From the NCBI GenBank assembly GCA_015680685.1, contig MNCI01004849.1, positions 729,505 through 782,824 of the forward strand: a stretch of 53,320 nt of DNA. The letters are read 5' to 3'. This document shows, piece after piece, positions 19,923 through 31,299 of the stretch. The stretch's first letter is position 1. Every line of letters begins with the position of its first letter. The DNA is from Gnetum montanum. Lineage: Eukaryota > Streptophyta > Gnetopsida > Gnetales > Gnetaceae. The notes below the pieces were generated by a model that saw only the letters and a program-made list of their open reading frames with translations, was not told where the DNA came from and did no database searches. Position numbers and translations under genes: made by a program.

Positions 19923-21611
19923 CGAAGGAGTGGGTTGTAGAAAGGTTAACCCCTAAAATGGGGGCTATGGTTTTACGATGCAAGGAAGAGACCCCGACCT
20001 TGGAACAAGAGGCTATAGCAGTCAATAAAGTGAGGAGCGCACAAGTTCCTGCGCGTGAGAAGGGAGTAGCTGTGGAAGATGCCGAAGTTCCTTCGGCTAA
20101 GATAAGAAGAAGTAAATGATTTGTAACTCTGTTAGGCTAACTTTTATAGCTTACTCGACTCTACGTAATTGCTTCTAAAATTTATATTGGTCATCGTAAT
20201 GTTTCAATTATGTCTTCATATGGAACTTGTTCTACATAATAGGTGACCATGACGTACACATGTCAACGGTGGCGACTCAATCCTGGGGTGAATTTCCTGA
20301 TAAATTTGCCTTTATGGAGGGGGTCGTTCAAGACAGGATTGGCCGCTTGGAGCAAATTGACCTCAAAGTATGTACATCACGATTATTATGCAAAGGTTGT
20401 TCCATTATGGTATTGTGTTATCTAATTATGTCTAATCACTATGCTATGTTATTAGGAGCTCGACTCAGGTGGGATCTGTCGGAGCCTATTGATCTAGCCA
20501 CCACCGAACCCTCCTCGGAAGAGACCGTCGTGCCATGTAGCATTTATGATGAAATGCATAAATGTGTGGTATGCTCAAATCGCTGCTTGTGGGAATACCA
20601 AAGCATAAATAAGGATCTTTGGAAAAGATTGCAAAGGTCGGAAAAAGAGAGAGCGGCTCTAGGTGATGAAGTGGGGGACTTGAGGTCTCAAAATGAATTT
20701 CTGCAAGCTCAGGAGATGGGCAATGAGGACTGGTGGATGGCTATTGTGGACTACGCCCATTATTGGATGGTCGTCCAAAACAGCATCCAGACTAGCTGAG
20801 AACTGGTCGAGCAATGAATGCAAATGGACCTCCTAGCTCAAAAGAATCAAGACTGGAAGGACTATAGTGCAAGTGTGCAAGAATGGAGGCAGACGCAAAA
20901 AGATCATACACATGTCTATAAGAGGGACTGTGCTACCTATCATCAATAGTATAGGGACTCTACCATCGAGGCTCAGTCTCTTCGACTATTCCTTGATGTT
21001 ATTGGTGCTTCCAGTGCATTTGAAAAGTTCCAGGAGCAAGTGACGGTGAGCACCTCTCCAGAAAAGGAAATGACCCTTCTTGGAGGAGAGACAGCTATCC
21101 CTTCCTTTTTCCCTGAACCACCTTGCTGGACTCCTATGGAAAAAGGGAAGATGAAGTCTGAAAGTAATCTAGGAGATGGGGTTTGGTCTGAGCTTACCGA
21201 GGACGAGATTATGCAACGTCTGTGGATTGCCTTAGAAAAAATTTGGTTTGCAACTAATGCCAGACTATCACAGGTGAGTGTTTGTTTTATTATGCCTTTT
21301 TTCATACCTAGTTTTGATCATCATGTCAGTATACATGTTATGTATGATTATAGGAATGACCTGAGGAGGTTCCTCAATGAGGCGACTGTAACGTGGATGA
21401 CGATCCTCACGATGGGGGTTCGCAAGGGACAGAGCTTAATGGTGGTGGTCAACGCGATGGCAAACTAGTTCATACAGAAGAGCCTGATAGGGAGGGCCAC
21501 CTTCATGAAGAAATGCTACCTGAAAAAGGTGGCCCTTATGAGGATGATTTTCTCTGGGTGGAGATTGAGCTGAGGGACACGGGTGACAGTGGGGAAAGAG
21601 GAGATGCATAA
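19923..21611 (+). pseudogene. Antisense accessory gene, tandem copy 1 (exons 2-5)
   Basis: Likely exons are 19923-20111 (Glu/Lys-rich), 20243-20371 (FPDKFAFMEGVVQDRI), 20456-21273 (large exon) and 21354-21611 (acidic). Introns have GT...AG ends (GTAAAT...TAG, GTACAT...TTAG, GTGAGT...TATAG). Phases fit: the join 20111/20243 completes an AGT codon, and 21273/21354 is phase 0. The large exon shows RWDLSEP, a coiled-coil-like stretch (WKRLQRSEKERAALGDEVGDL), YAHYWM, KDHTHVYK, PPCWTPMEKGK and LTEDEIMQRL. These align with Element 2's 9394-8616 exon and Element 5's 45400-44795 exon. Stops at SIQTS, VEQ, the TAG after TYHQ and two TGAs in the last exon break it. Function unknown. Confidence 0.8.
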
Positions 21612-21837
21612 CGTGGTTGTATTGGCCACAGTCCATTTTTTTTATTTTTATGATGAGAAAGACAATATTTTTTTATTTTTGACATTTTAATGAAAATTTG
21701 GTCTAAGTTAATGTTCTTTTGTTGTTACTATTCTCGCTTTATGCAAAGTGTAAATTAGTAGGTTTTGATGTTATGAGAAATGGAAGATAGTTTAGGCATA
21801 TAGTGTAAACGAAGTTACTAGTTTAAAGTCATTGCAA

Positions 21838-22250
21838 GCTATCAGATAAATCGGGTGCAAAGCATAAATAAGGCAACTAGTCTTGGGCCATTTCGAGCCT
21901 TTGACCAGTTCAAGTGTAAACTGCGATTTAAATAGGTAGTTTAAGGCCATTGCGGCCCATAGGTAGTTTTAGGCCATTCCAGGCCGTGTATAGTTTTAAG
22001 CCATTCCGGGCCATGGGTATATGGTGAAGGGATAGCGTAAATGTTACTAAGTAGCCAATTTTAAGCCTTGGTAGGCTATGATTAGTTTAAGGCCATTTTG
22101 GGCCTCTTGATAGTTTTAGGCCATTCCAGGAAACGTATAGTTTTAGGCCATTTCGGGCTGTGCATAGTTTTAGGCCATTTCGGGCCATGCATAGTTTTAG
22201 GCCATTTCGAGCCGTGCATAGTTTTAGGCCATTTCGGGCAATGGGTAGCA
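21838..22250 (-). repeat. Module motif array in tandem unit 1
   Basis: About twelve imperfect copies, 25-30 bp apart, of TAGTTTTAGGCCATTTCGGG on the + strand. Read in the element's sense it is CCCGAAATGGCCTAAAACTA, the same as in Element 5 (44050-44490). Confidence 0.9.
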
Positions 22251-22397
22251 CACGTGATTAATTTTAGATAAAGTTAAGAGCAACAAAGATAACTAGTAGG
22301 GGCATAGAAACATAAGCGTAAATGAGAACAGCTGGTGGAAGTGTTAAAATAAGCCTAAGCATAAAATTTCATGTTAACTAGAAACATTATATGACAG

Positions 22398-24086
22398 TGA
22401 AGGAGAGGGTTGTAGAAAGGTTAACCCCTGAAATGGGGGCTATGGTTTTATGATGCGAGGAAGAGACCTCGACCTTGGAACAGGAGGTTGCAGCAGTCAA
22501 TAAAGCAAGGAGCGCGCAAGTTCCTGTGCATGAGAAGGGAGTAGCTGTGGAAGATGCCGAAGTTCCTTCAGCTTAGACAAGAAGAAGTAAATGATTTGTA
22601 ACTATGTTAGGCTAACTTTTATAGCTTACTCGACTCTACGCAATTGCCTCTAAAATTTATATCAGTCATCGTAGTGTTTCAATTATGTCTTCATATGGAA
22701 CTTGTTCTACATAATAGGTGACCATGACGTACACATATCAACGGTGGCGACTCGATCCTAGGGTGAATTTCCTGATAAATTTGCCTTTATGGAGGGGGTC
22801 GTTCAAGACAGGATTGGCCGCTTGGAGCAAATTGACCCCGAAGCAGGTACATCACGATTATTACACAAAGGTTGTTCCATTGTGGTATTGTGTTATCTAA
22901 TTATGTCTAATCACTATGCTATGTTATTAGGAGCTCGACTTAGGTGGGATCTGTCGGACCCTATTGATCTAGCCACCACCGAACCCTCCTCGGAAGAGAC
23001 CGTCGTGCCACACAGCATTTATGATGAAATGCATAAATATGCGGTACACTCGAATCGCTGCTTGTGGGAATGCCAAAGCATAAACAAGGATCTTTGGAAA
23101 AGATTGCAAAGGTCGGAAAAAGAGAGAGCAGCTCTTGATGATGAAGTGGGGGACTTGAGGTCTCAGAATGAATTTCTGCAAGCTTAGGGGATGGGCAACG
23201 AGGACTGGTGGATGGCTGTTGTGGACTACGCCCGTTATTGGACGGTTGTCCAAAATAGCATCCAGACTAGCTGTGAACTAGTCGAGCAATGGATGCAAAT
23301 GGACCTCCTAGCTCAAAAGAATCAAGACTGGAAGGACTATAGTGCAAGTGTGCAAGAATGGGGGCAGACGCAAAAAGATCATAAACATGTCTATAAGCAG
23401 GACTGTGCTACCTATCATCAATAGTATAGGGACTCTACCATCGAGGCTCAGTCTCTTCGACTATTCCTTGACGTTATTGGTGCTTCCAGTGCATTTGAAA
23501 AGTTCCAGGAGCAAGTGATGGTGAGCACCTCTCCAGAAAAGGAAATGAACCTTCTTGGAGGAGAGACAACTATACCTTCCTTTTTCCCTGAACCACCTCG
23601 TTGGAATCCTATGGAAAAAGGGAAGATGAAGGCCGGAACTAATCTAGGAGATGGGGTTTGGTCTGAGCTTACCGAGGATGAGATTATCCAACGTCTGTGG
23701 ACTACCTTGTAACAAATTTCATTTGCAACTGACGCCAGACCATCACAGGTGAGTGTTTGTTTTATTATGTCTTTTTTCATACCTAGTTTTCATCGTGATG
23801 TCAGTATACATGTTATGTATGATTATAGGAACGACCTGAGGAGGTTCCTCAATGAGGCGAGCGTAACGTGGATGACGATCCTCATGAAGGGGGTTCGCAA
23901 GGGACAGAGCTTAATGGTAGTGGTTAACGCAATGGAAAACTACTTCATATAGAAGAACCTGATAGGGAGGGCCACCTTCATGAAGAAATGCTACATGAAA
24001 AACATGGCCCTTATGAGGATGATTTTCTTAGGGTGGAGATTGAGCTGAGGGACACGGGTGACAGTGGGGAAAGAGGAGATGCATAA
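22398..24086 (+). pseudogene. Antisense accessory gene, tandem copy 2
   Basis: Same exon plan as copy 1: an acidic/basic exon (about 22398-22588), a short exon from about 22718 with FPDKFAFMEGVVQDRIGRLE ending at a GTACAT donor, a large exon from the GAGCTC after TTATTAG to the GTGAGT near 23750, and a last exon from GAACGACCTGAGG to TAA at 24084-24086. It carries the same TAG after TYHQ and the same TGA after EERPEEVPQ-like coding as the other copies. It has private stops, for example TAG in QA-TAG-GMGNEDWW near 23188 and TAA near 23710. No first exon precedes it. Confidence 0.8.
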
Positions 24087-24276
24087 CGTGGCTGTATTGG
24101 CCACAGTCCATTTTTTTTATTTTTATGATGAGAAAGACAATATTTTTTTATTTTTGACATTTTAATGAAAATTTGGTCTAAGTTAATGTTCTTTTGTTGT
24201 TACTATTCTCGCTTTATGCAAAGTGTAAATTAGTAGGTTTTGATGTTATGAGAAATGGCAGATAGTTTAGGTGTAT

Positions 24277-24395
24277 NNNNNNNNNNNNNNNNNNNNNNNN
24301 NNNNNNNNNNNNNNNNNNNNNNNNNNNNNNNNNNNNNNNNNNNNNNNNNNNNNNNNNNNNNNNNNNNNNNNNNNNNNNNNNNNNNNNNNNNNNNN
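24277..24395. other. Assembly gap of 119 N in tandem unit 2
   Basis: The gap runs from after GGCATAT-type sequence to AGCGTAAATGTCAC. In unit 1 the same interval (about 21797-22034) is about 235 bp, so roughly 115 bases more are missing than the Ns represent, or this unit has a deletion. Gaps in near-identical repeats also mean the number of units may be wrong. Confidence 0.95.
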
Positions 24396-24409
24396 AGCGT
24401 AAATGTCAC

Positions 24410-24606
24410 TAAGTAGCCAATTTTAAGCCTTGGTAGGTTGTGATTAGTTTAAGGCCATTTTTGGCCTTTTGATAGTTTTAGGCCATTCCAGGCAACGTAT
24501 AGTTTTAGGCCATTTCGGGCTGTGCATAGTTTTAGGCCATTTTGGGCCGTGCATAGTTTTAGGCCATTTCGAGTCGTGCATAGTTTTAGGCCATTTCGGG
24601 CCATGG
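24410..24606 (-). repeat. Module motif array in tandem unit 2 (right part)
   Basis: About seven copies of TAGTTTTAGGCCATTTCGGG type; the left part of this array falls in the N gap. Confidence 0.88.
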
Positions 24607-24759
24607 GTAGCACACGTGATTAATTTTAGATAAAGTTAAGAGCAACAAAGATAACTAGTAGGGGCATAGAAACATAAGCGTAAATGAGAACAGCTGGTGG
24701 AAGTGTAAAAATAAGCCTAAGCGTAAAATTTCATGTTAACTAGAAACATTATATGACAG

Positions 24760-26422
24760 TGAAGGAGAGGGTTGTAGAAAGGTTAACCCTTGAAACAGGG
24801 GCTATGGTTTTATGATGCGAGGAAGAGACCCCGACCTTGGAACAGGAGCTTGCAGCAGTCAATAAAGCGAGGATCGCGCAAGTTCCTGCGCGTGAGAAGG
24901 GAGCAGCTGTGGAGGATGCCGAAGTTCCTTCGGCTCAGACAAGAAGAAGTAAATGATTTGTAACTCTGTTAGGATAACTTTTATAGCTTACTCGAATCTA
25001 CACAATTGCTTCTAAAATTTATATCGGTCATCGTAATGTTTCAATTATGTCTTCATATGGAACTTGTTCTGCATAATAGGCGACCATGACATACACATGT
25101 CAACTGTGGCGACTCGATCCTAGGGTGAATTTCCTGATAAATTCGCCTTTATGGAGGGGGTCATTCAAGACAGCATTCACCGCTTGGAGCAAATTGACCC
25201 CGAAGCAGGTACATCGCAATTATTACGCAAAGGTTGTTCCATTGTGATATTGTGTTATCTAATTACGTCTAATCACTATGCTATGTTATTAGGAGCTCAA
25301 CTCAGGTGGGATCTGTCGGAGCCTCCCCATCTAGCCACCACCGAACCCTCCTCGGAAGAGACCGTCGTGCCACACAACATTTATGATGAAATGCGTAAAT
25401 GTGCGGTATGCTCGAATCGCTGCTTGTGGGAATGCCAAAGCGTAAACAAGGGTCTTTGGAAAAGATTGCAAAGGTTGGAATAAGAGAGAGTGGCTCTAGG
25501 TGATGAAGTGGGGGACTTGAGGTCTCGAAATGAATTTCTGTAGGCTCAGGGGATGGGCAACGAGGACTAGTGGATGGCTATTGTGGACTACGCCCGTTAT
25601 TGGACGGTCGTCCAAAAAAGCATCCAGACTAGCTGTGAACTGGTCGAGCAGTGGAATCAAGACAGGAAGGACTATAGTGCAAGTGTGCAAGAATGGGGGC
25701 AGATGCAAAAAGATCATAAACATGTCTATAAGTGGGACTGTTCTACCTATCATCAATAGTATAGGGACTCTACCATCGAGGCTCAGTCTCTTTGACTATT
25801 CCTTGACGTTATTGGTGCTTCTAGTGCATTTGAAAAGTTCCAAGAGCAAGTGATGGTGAGCACCTCTCCAGAAAAGGAAATGACCCTTCTTGGAGGAGAG
25901 ACAACTATCCCTTCCTTTTTCCCTGAACCACCTCGTTGGACTCCTATGGAAAAAGGGAAGATGAAGGCCGGAACTAATCTAGGAGATGGGGTTTGGTCTG
26001 AGCTTACCGAGGATGAGATTATGCAACGTTTGTGGATTGGCTTAGAACAAATTTTGTTTTGTACCTGATGCCAGACTATCACAGGTGAGTGTTTGTTTTA
26101 TTATGCCTTTCTTCATACCTAGTTTTGATCATGATGTCAGTATACATGTTATGTATGATTATATGAACGACCTGAGGAGGTTCCTCAATGAGGCGAGCGT
26201 AACGTGGATGATGATCCTCACGAAGGGGGTTCCCAAGGGATAGAGCTTAATGGTGGTGGTCAACGCGATGGCAAACTACTTCATACAGAAGAGCCTGATA
26301 GGGAGGGCCACCTTCATGAAGAAATGCTACCTAAAAAATGTGGCCCTTATGAGGATGATTTGCTCCAGGTGGAGATTGAGTTGAGGGATACGGGTGACAG
26401 TGGGGAAAGAGGAGATGCATAA
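24760..26422 (+). pseudogene. Antisense accessory gene, tandem copy 3
   Basis: The exon order is as in copies 1 and 2, ending with TAA at 26420-26422 after GDSGERGDA. A short deletion removes the VEQWMQMDLLAQKNQD portion down to VEQWNQD near 25650. It shares the TAG after TYHQ and the TGA in the last exon with all copies, and has additional private stops (for example TAA at 25480, TAG at 25542 and 25569). A frameshift near 26060 alters the end of the large exon. Protein-level constraint is not visible. Confidence 0.8.
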
Positions 26423-26694
26423 TGTGGCTGTATTGGCCACAGTCCATTTTTTTTTATTTTTATGATGAGAAAGACAATATTTTTTTTATTTTTGACATTT
26501 TAATGAAAATTTGGTCTAAGTTAATGTTCTTTTGTTGTTACTTTTCTTGCTTTATGCAAAGTGTAAATTAGTAGGTTTTGATGTTATGAGAAATGGTAGA
26601 TAGTTTAGCCATATAGCGTAAATGAAGTTACTAGTTTAAAGTCATTGCAGGCTATCGGATAAATCGGGTGCAAAGCATAAATAAGGCAACTAGT

Positions 26695-27062
26695 CTTGGG
26701 CCATTTTGAGCCTTTGACCAGTTCAAGTGTAAACTGCAATTTAAATAGGTAGTTTAAAGCCATTGCGGGCCATAGGTAGTTTTAGGCCATTCCAGGCCGT
26801 GTATAGTTTTAAGCCATTCCGTGCCATGGGTATATGGTGAAGGGAGAGCGTAAATGTCACTAAGTAGCCAATTTTAAGCCTTGGTAGGTTGTGATTAGTT
26901 TAAGACCATTTCAGGCCTTTTGATAGTTTTAGGCCATTCCAGGAAACGTATATTTTTAGGCCATTTCAGGCTGTGCATATTTTTAGGCCATTTCGGGCCA
27001 TGCATAGTTTTAGGCCATTTCGAGCCATGCATAGTCTTAGGCCATTTTAGGCCGTGGGTAGC
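26695..27062 (-). repeat. Module motif array in tandem unit 3
   Basis: About eleven imperfect copies of TTTTAGGCCATTTCGGGCC type, 25-30 bp apart, in the same position as in units 1, 2 and 4. Confidence 0.9.
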
Positions 27063-27210
27063 ACACGTGATTAATTTTAGATAAAGTTAAGAGCAACAAA
27101 GATAACTAGTAGGGGCATAGAAACATAAGCGTAAATGAGAACAACTGGTGGAAGCGTAAAAATAAGCCTAGGCGTAAAATTTCATGTTAACTAGAAACAT
27201 TATATGACAG

Positions 27211-28900
27211 TGAAGGAGAGGGTTGTAGAAAGGTTAACCCCTGAAATGGGGGCTATGGTTTTACGATGCGAGGAAGAGTACCCCGACCTTGGAACAGGAG
27301 GGTACAACAGTTAATAAAGCGAGGAGCGCGCAAGTTCCTGCCCATGAGAAGGGAGCAGCTGTGGAAGATGCCGAAGTTCCTTCGGCTCAGACAAGAAGAA
27401 GTAAATGATTTGTAACTATGTTAGGCTAACTTTTATAGCTTACTCGACTCTACGCAATTGCTTCTAAAATTTATATCGGTCATCGTAATGTTTCAATTAT
27501 GTCTTCATATGGAACTTGTTCTACATAATAGGTGACCATGACCTACACATATCAATGGTGGCGACTCGATCCTAGGGTGAATTTCCTGATAAATTTGCCT
27601 TTATGGAGGGGGTCGTTCAAGATAGGATTGGCCACTTGGAGCAAATTGACCCCGAAGTAGGTACATCACGATTATTACACAAAGGTTGTTGCATTGTGGT
27701 ATTGTGTTATCTAATTATGTCTAATCACTATGCTATGTTATTAGGAGCTCGACTCAGGTGGGATCTGTCGGACCCTATTGATCTAGCCACCACCAAATCC
27801 TCCTCGGAAGAGACCATCATGCCACGCAGCATTTATGATGAAATGCGTAAATGTGCGGTATGCTCGAATCGCTGCTTGTGGGAATGCCAAAGCATAAACA
27901 AGGATCTTTGGAAAAGATTGCAAAGGTCGGAAAAAGAGAGAGCGGCTCTCGGTGATGAAGTGGGGGACTTGAGGTCTCGGAATGAATTTCTGCAAGCTTA
28001 GGGGATGGGCAACGAGGACTAGTGGATGGTTGTTGTGGACTACGCCCGTTATTGGATGGTCATCCAAAATAGCATCCAGACTAGTTGTGAACTGGTCGAG
28101 CAGTGGATGCAAATGGACCTCCTAGCTCAAAAGAATCAAGACTGGAAGGACTATAGTGCAAGTGTGCAAGAATGGGGGCAGACGCAAAAAGATCATAAAC
28201 ATGTCTATAAGTGGGATTGTGCTACCTATCATCAATAGTATAGGGACTCTACCATCGAGGCTCAGTCTCTTTGACTATTCCTTGACATTATTGGTGCTTC
28301 CAGTGCATTTGAAAAGTTCCAGGAGCAAGTGATGGTGAGCACCTCTCCAGAAAAGGAAATGAACCTTCTTGGAGGAGAGACAACTATTCCTTCCTTTTTC
28401 CCTGAACCACCTCGTTGGACTCCTATGGAAAAAGGGAAGATGAAGGCCGGAACTAATCTAGGAGATGGGGTTTGGTCTGAGCTTACCGAGGACGAGATTA
28501 TGCAACGTCTGTGGATTGCCTTAGAACAAATTTCATTTGCGACTAATACCAGACCATCACAGGTGAGTGTTTGTTTTATTATTCCTTTTTTCATACCTAG
28601 TTTTGATCGTGATGTCAGTATACATGTTATGTATGATTATAGGAACGACCTGAGGAGGTTCCTCAATGAGGCGAGCGTAACGTGGATGACGATCCTCACG
28701 AAGGAGGTTCGCAAGGGACAGAGCTTAATGGTGGTGGTTAACGCGATGGAAAACTACTTCATATAAAAGAGCCTGATAGGGAGGGCCACCTTCATGAAGA
28801 AATGCTACCTGAAAAATGTGGCCATTATGAGGATGATTTGCTCAGGGTGGAGATTGAGTTGAGGGATACGGGTGACAGTGGGGAAAGAGGAGATGCATAA
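27211..28900 (+). pseudogene. Antisense accessory gene, tandem copy 4
   Basis: Exons are as in copy 1; the large exon is well preserved (RWDLSDPIDLATT, KDHKHVYK, PRWTPMEKGK, LTEDEIMQRLWIALEQ) up to the donor CAG^GTGAGT near 28562. The last exon runs from GAACGACC near 28643 to TAA at 28898-28900. It shares the TAG after TYHQ and the TGA in the last exon, and has a private TAA at about 28738 and TAG stops near 27998 and 28020. An extra base near 27278 shifts the frame of the first exon of this copy. Confidence 0.8.
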
Positions 28901-29154
28901 CGTGGTTGTATTGGCCACAATCCATTTTTTTTTATTTTTATGATGAGAAAGACTATTTTTTTTTATTTTTGACATTTTAATGAAAATTTGGTCTAAGTTA
29001 ATGTTCTTTTGTTGTTACTGTTCTCGGTTTATGCAAAGCGTAAATTAGTAGGTTTTGATGTTATGACAAATGGCAGATAGTTTAGGCATATAGCGTAAAC
29101 GAAGTTACTATTTTAAAGTCATTGCAGGCTATCGGATAAGTCGGGTGCAAAGCA

Positions 29155-29622
29155 TAAATAAGGCAACTAGTCTTGGGCCATTTCGAGCCTTTGACTAGTT
29201 CAAGTGTAAACTGTGATTTAAATAGGTAGTTTAAGGCCATTGTGGGCCATAGGTAGTTTTAGGCCATTCCAGGCCGTGTATGGTTTTAAGCCATTCCGGG
29301 CCATGGGTATATGGTGAAGGGATAGCATAAATGTCACTAAGTAGCTAATTTTAAGCCTTGGTAGGCTATGATTAGTTTAAGGCCATTTCGAGCCTTTTGA
29401 TAGTTTAGGCCATTCCAGGCAATGTATAGTTTTAGGCCATTTCGGGCCTTTTGATAGTTTAGGCCATTCCAGCTAATGTATAGTTTTAGGCCATTTCGGG
29501 TTGTGCATAGTTTTAGGCCATTTCGGGCTATGCATAGTTTTAAGCCATTTCGGGTCGTGCATAGTTTTAGGCCATTTCCAGCTGTGCATAGTTTTAGGCC
29601 ATTTCGGGCCATGGGTAGTACA
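29155..29622 (-). repeat. Module motif array in tandem unit 4 (longest)
   Basis: About fourteen copies of TAGTTTTAGGCCATTTCGGG type. A 91-codon minus-strand open frame made of LKLCTARNG-like repeats is produced by the array and is not a gene. Confidence 0.92.
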
Positions 29623-29710
29623 CATGATTAATTTTAGATAAAGTTAAGAGCGACAAAGATAACTAGTAGGGGCATAGAAACATAAGCGTAAATGAGAACA
29701 GTTGGTGGAA

Positions 29711-29886
29711 GCGTAAAAATAAGCCTAAGCGTAAAATGAGCATAGCTGCTAGATGCGTAAAAATAAGCCTAAGCGTAAAATGAGCATAGCTGCTAGATGC
29801 GTAAAAATAAGCCTAAGCGTAAAATGAACATAGCTGTTGGATGCGTAAAAATAAGCCTAAGCATAAAATGAGCATAGCTGGTGGAT
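29711..29886 (+). repeat. 44-bp tandem repeat, four units
   Basis: Units start at 29711, 29755, 29799 and 29843, each beginning GCGTAAAAATAAGCCTAAGC and ending CATAGCTG...GAT. The unit contains the AGCGTAAAA word. A single copy end occurs in each 2.45-kb unit near its right boundary, so this array grew at the edge of the last unit. Confidence 0.95.
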
Positions 29887-30023
29887 GCAAAGGTGGGATA
29901 ACATGATGAAATAAAACATGTGTAAACTATACAGTAATCAGATGACCCGGTTTACTGGCTAGCCCTGTAATTATTTTCTAATCATTTTTATTTTTGGTGA
30001 CACGTAAAGATGAGGGGATTTAC

Positions 30024-30800
30024 CACCGTTTTCCTTCGCATCACACCACTCTTCTAGGAATGGTAGCTTGGCCCAAGTTAGGCTATCATCAGCCACTATT
30101 TCAGCTTGTTCAAGTATTCGGACAGGGGACTAATCTTCAGACATTTTGATTTCTGACCCCTGCTCCATTTCTATGTTATTCACAGCCTGAGGGGTTATTT
30201 CATCACCGTGGATAACCACCTCTCCTCCTGCGTAAGGCAAATGGATCTCCTGATGTATAGGCGATGAAACTGCCCTTAGTTGAGCTAGCCATGACCTCCC
30301 TAGGATCAAATTGAAGCCAGGCATCTCTTCGATAATAATGAAGGTTGTGTCTATGGGGAATTGCTCCCCCACCATGAAGTTGATGTGCACAGTGCCTTTG
30401 ACTTGCACTCGTGCCCCATTGAACGAATTTAAACACGATGTAGTGGTAGGACTAATCTGATCGATCAGACCTAGCTTATCCACTATGGGGTAGGGGATGA
30501 CATTAGCAGCCACCCCATCATCCACATGTACCCTCCAAATTTAGTGTTGACCAAACCGAATGGTGATGAACATGGGAACCATTGTCACATGACCCTCTTC
30601 TGGGTCATCCTTAATGGATTCATCACGAAAGGTCAACACGGAAGGCCCTGGTTTCTCAACCGCGAGAGGAAGCATAATGGAATGAATCACTTCTTCATCC
30701 ATGGGTAGGCCTTTGTCCATAGGTATGGACATTAGCATGCGAACCATGGCCTCACAGTGCTTTTGTGACATCATGAGTAAGTCATAAAGGCTCAAATTTG
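30024..30800 (-). pseudogene. Protease of Element 3 (nearly intact)
   Basis: On the minus strand: SLYDLLMMSQKHCEAMVRML linker, then VHVDDGVAANVIPYPIVDKLG (D-D-G active site), VQVKGTVHINFMV, TTFIIIEEMPGFNLILGRSWLAQL and SSPIHQEIHLPYAGGEVVIH, then a tail ending LEEWCDAKENGG. Only a few stops interrupt it (one after FGQH, one after SED). The FNLILGRSWL stretch is the flap-to-C-terminal part usual in plant gypsy proteases. A donor, GGTG^GTAAAT, with the intron starting at 30023 (minus strand) leaves the frame in phase 1, matching the acceptor at 18844. Element 2 lacks about 45 residues of this domain. Confidence 0.9.
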
Positions 30801-31299
30801 TATTTTTTGTTTTAAAGCTTGTTTGACTTGTGTAAAGACGTCGAAGAGATCCCGTCTGCGATCTAGTTGCTTGTCACCTTTTTCCTCTTCCATTCACCCT
30901 AGGAGATGAATTTCTTGGGGAGGAGTGATATTCGGTCAAGGGTTGTGCTTCTTTCTACTAGGAGTAGATGGTTACGTTTGCATAACTTCACCATCGTTAG
31001 AAAATGGGGCCAAGGGTATAGAGGTGAGGGGTTTAGGCTTGGGAAACCCAAACGTAAGATGATCTTTGGCCATACCAATTATCTTACCTCCTTCTCCTTT
31101 TCTGTTAAATTGGGATTGGGAGCTTGACTTGGAGGTTTGCCCTTATGTAGGAAGGGGTGTTGATGGTTTTGGCACCTGATGACGAAGGGGGCTTTTGGCG
31201 TAGGCGTGGGCTGGGCCGCGGCTTTACTGATAGTGGTTTGTTGAGAATTTATTTGAGAAGGGGCTCGAAGGATAAAAGGTTTTCATGGAGAACCACTTG
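30801..31299 (-). other. Gag-protease linker of Element 3
   Basis: Low-similarity coding remains with several stops. The minus strand carries FVIR and FILR motifs that match the FVIR repeats in Element 2's linker (about 6500-6680). No separate gene is seen. Confidence 0.65.

Larger units (their letters stand above)
19885..29700 (+). repeat. Four tandem copies of a ~2.45-kb unit in Element 3 spacer
   Basis: Units begin near AATTTCATGTTAACTAGAAA at about 19890, 22368, 24728 and 27179. The spacing is 2.36-2.48 kb, the shorter value being the unit with the N gap. Each unit holds the later exons of the antisense gene, its AT-rich 3' end, and an array of TAGTTTTAGGCCATTTCGGG motifs. Copies 1 and 2 differ at about 17 of 245 bases in one stretch counted by eye, fewer than the two LTRs. 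Unit 1 adjoins the single first exon and promoter; units 2-4 have no promoter of their own that I can see. Confidence 0.95.

Noticed and set aside
29337-29612. 91-codon frame of LKLCTARNG-like repeats, minus strand
   Set aside because: Product of the 25-30 bp motif array with a period near a multiple of three; no counterpart in the other units.
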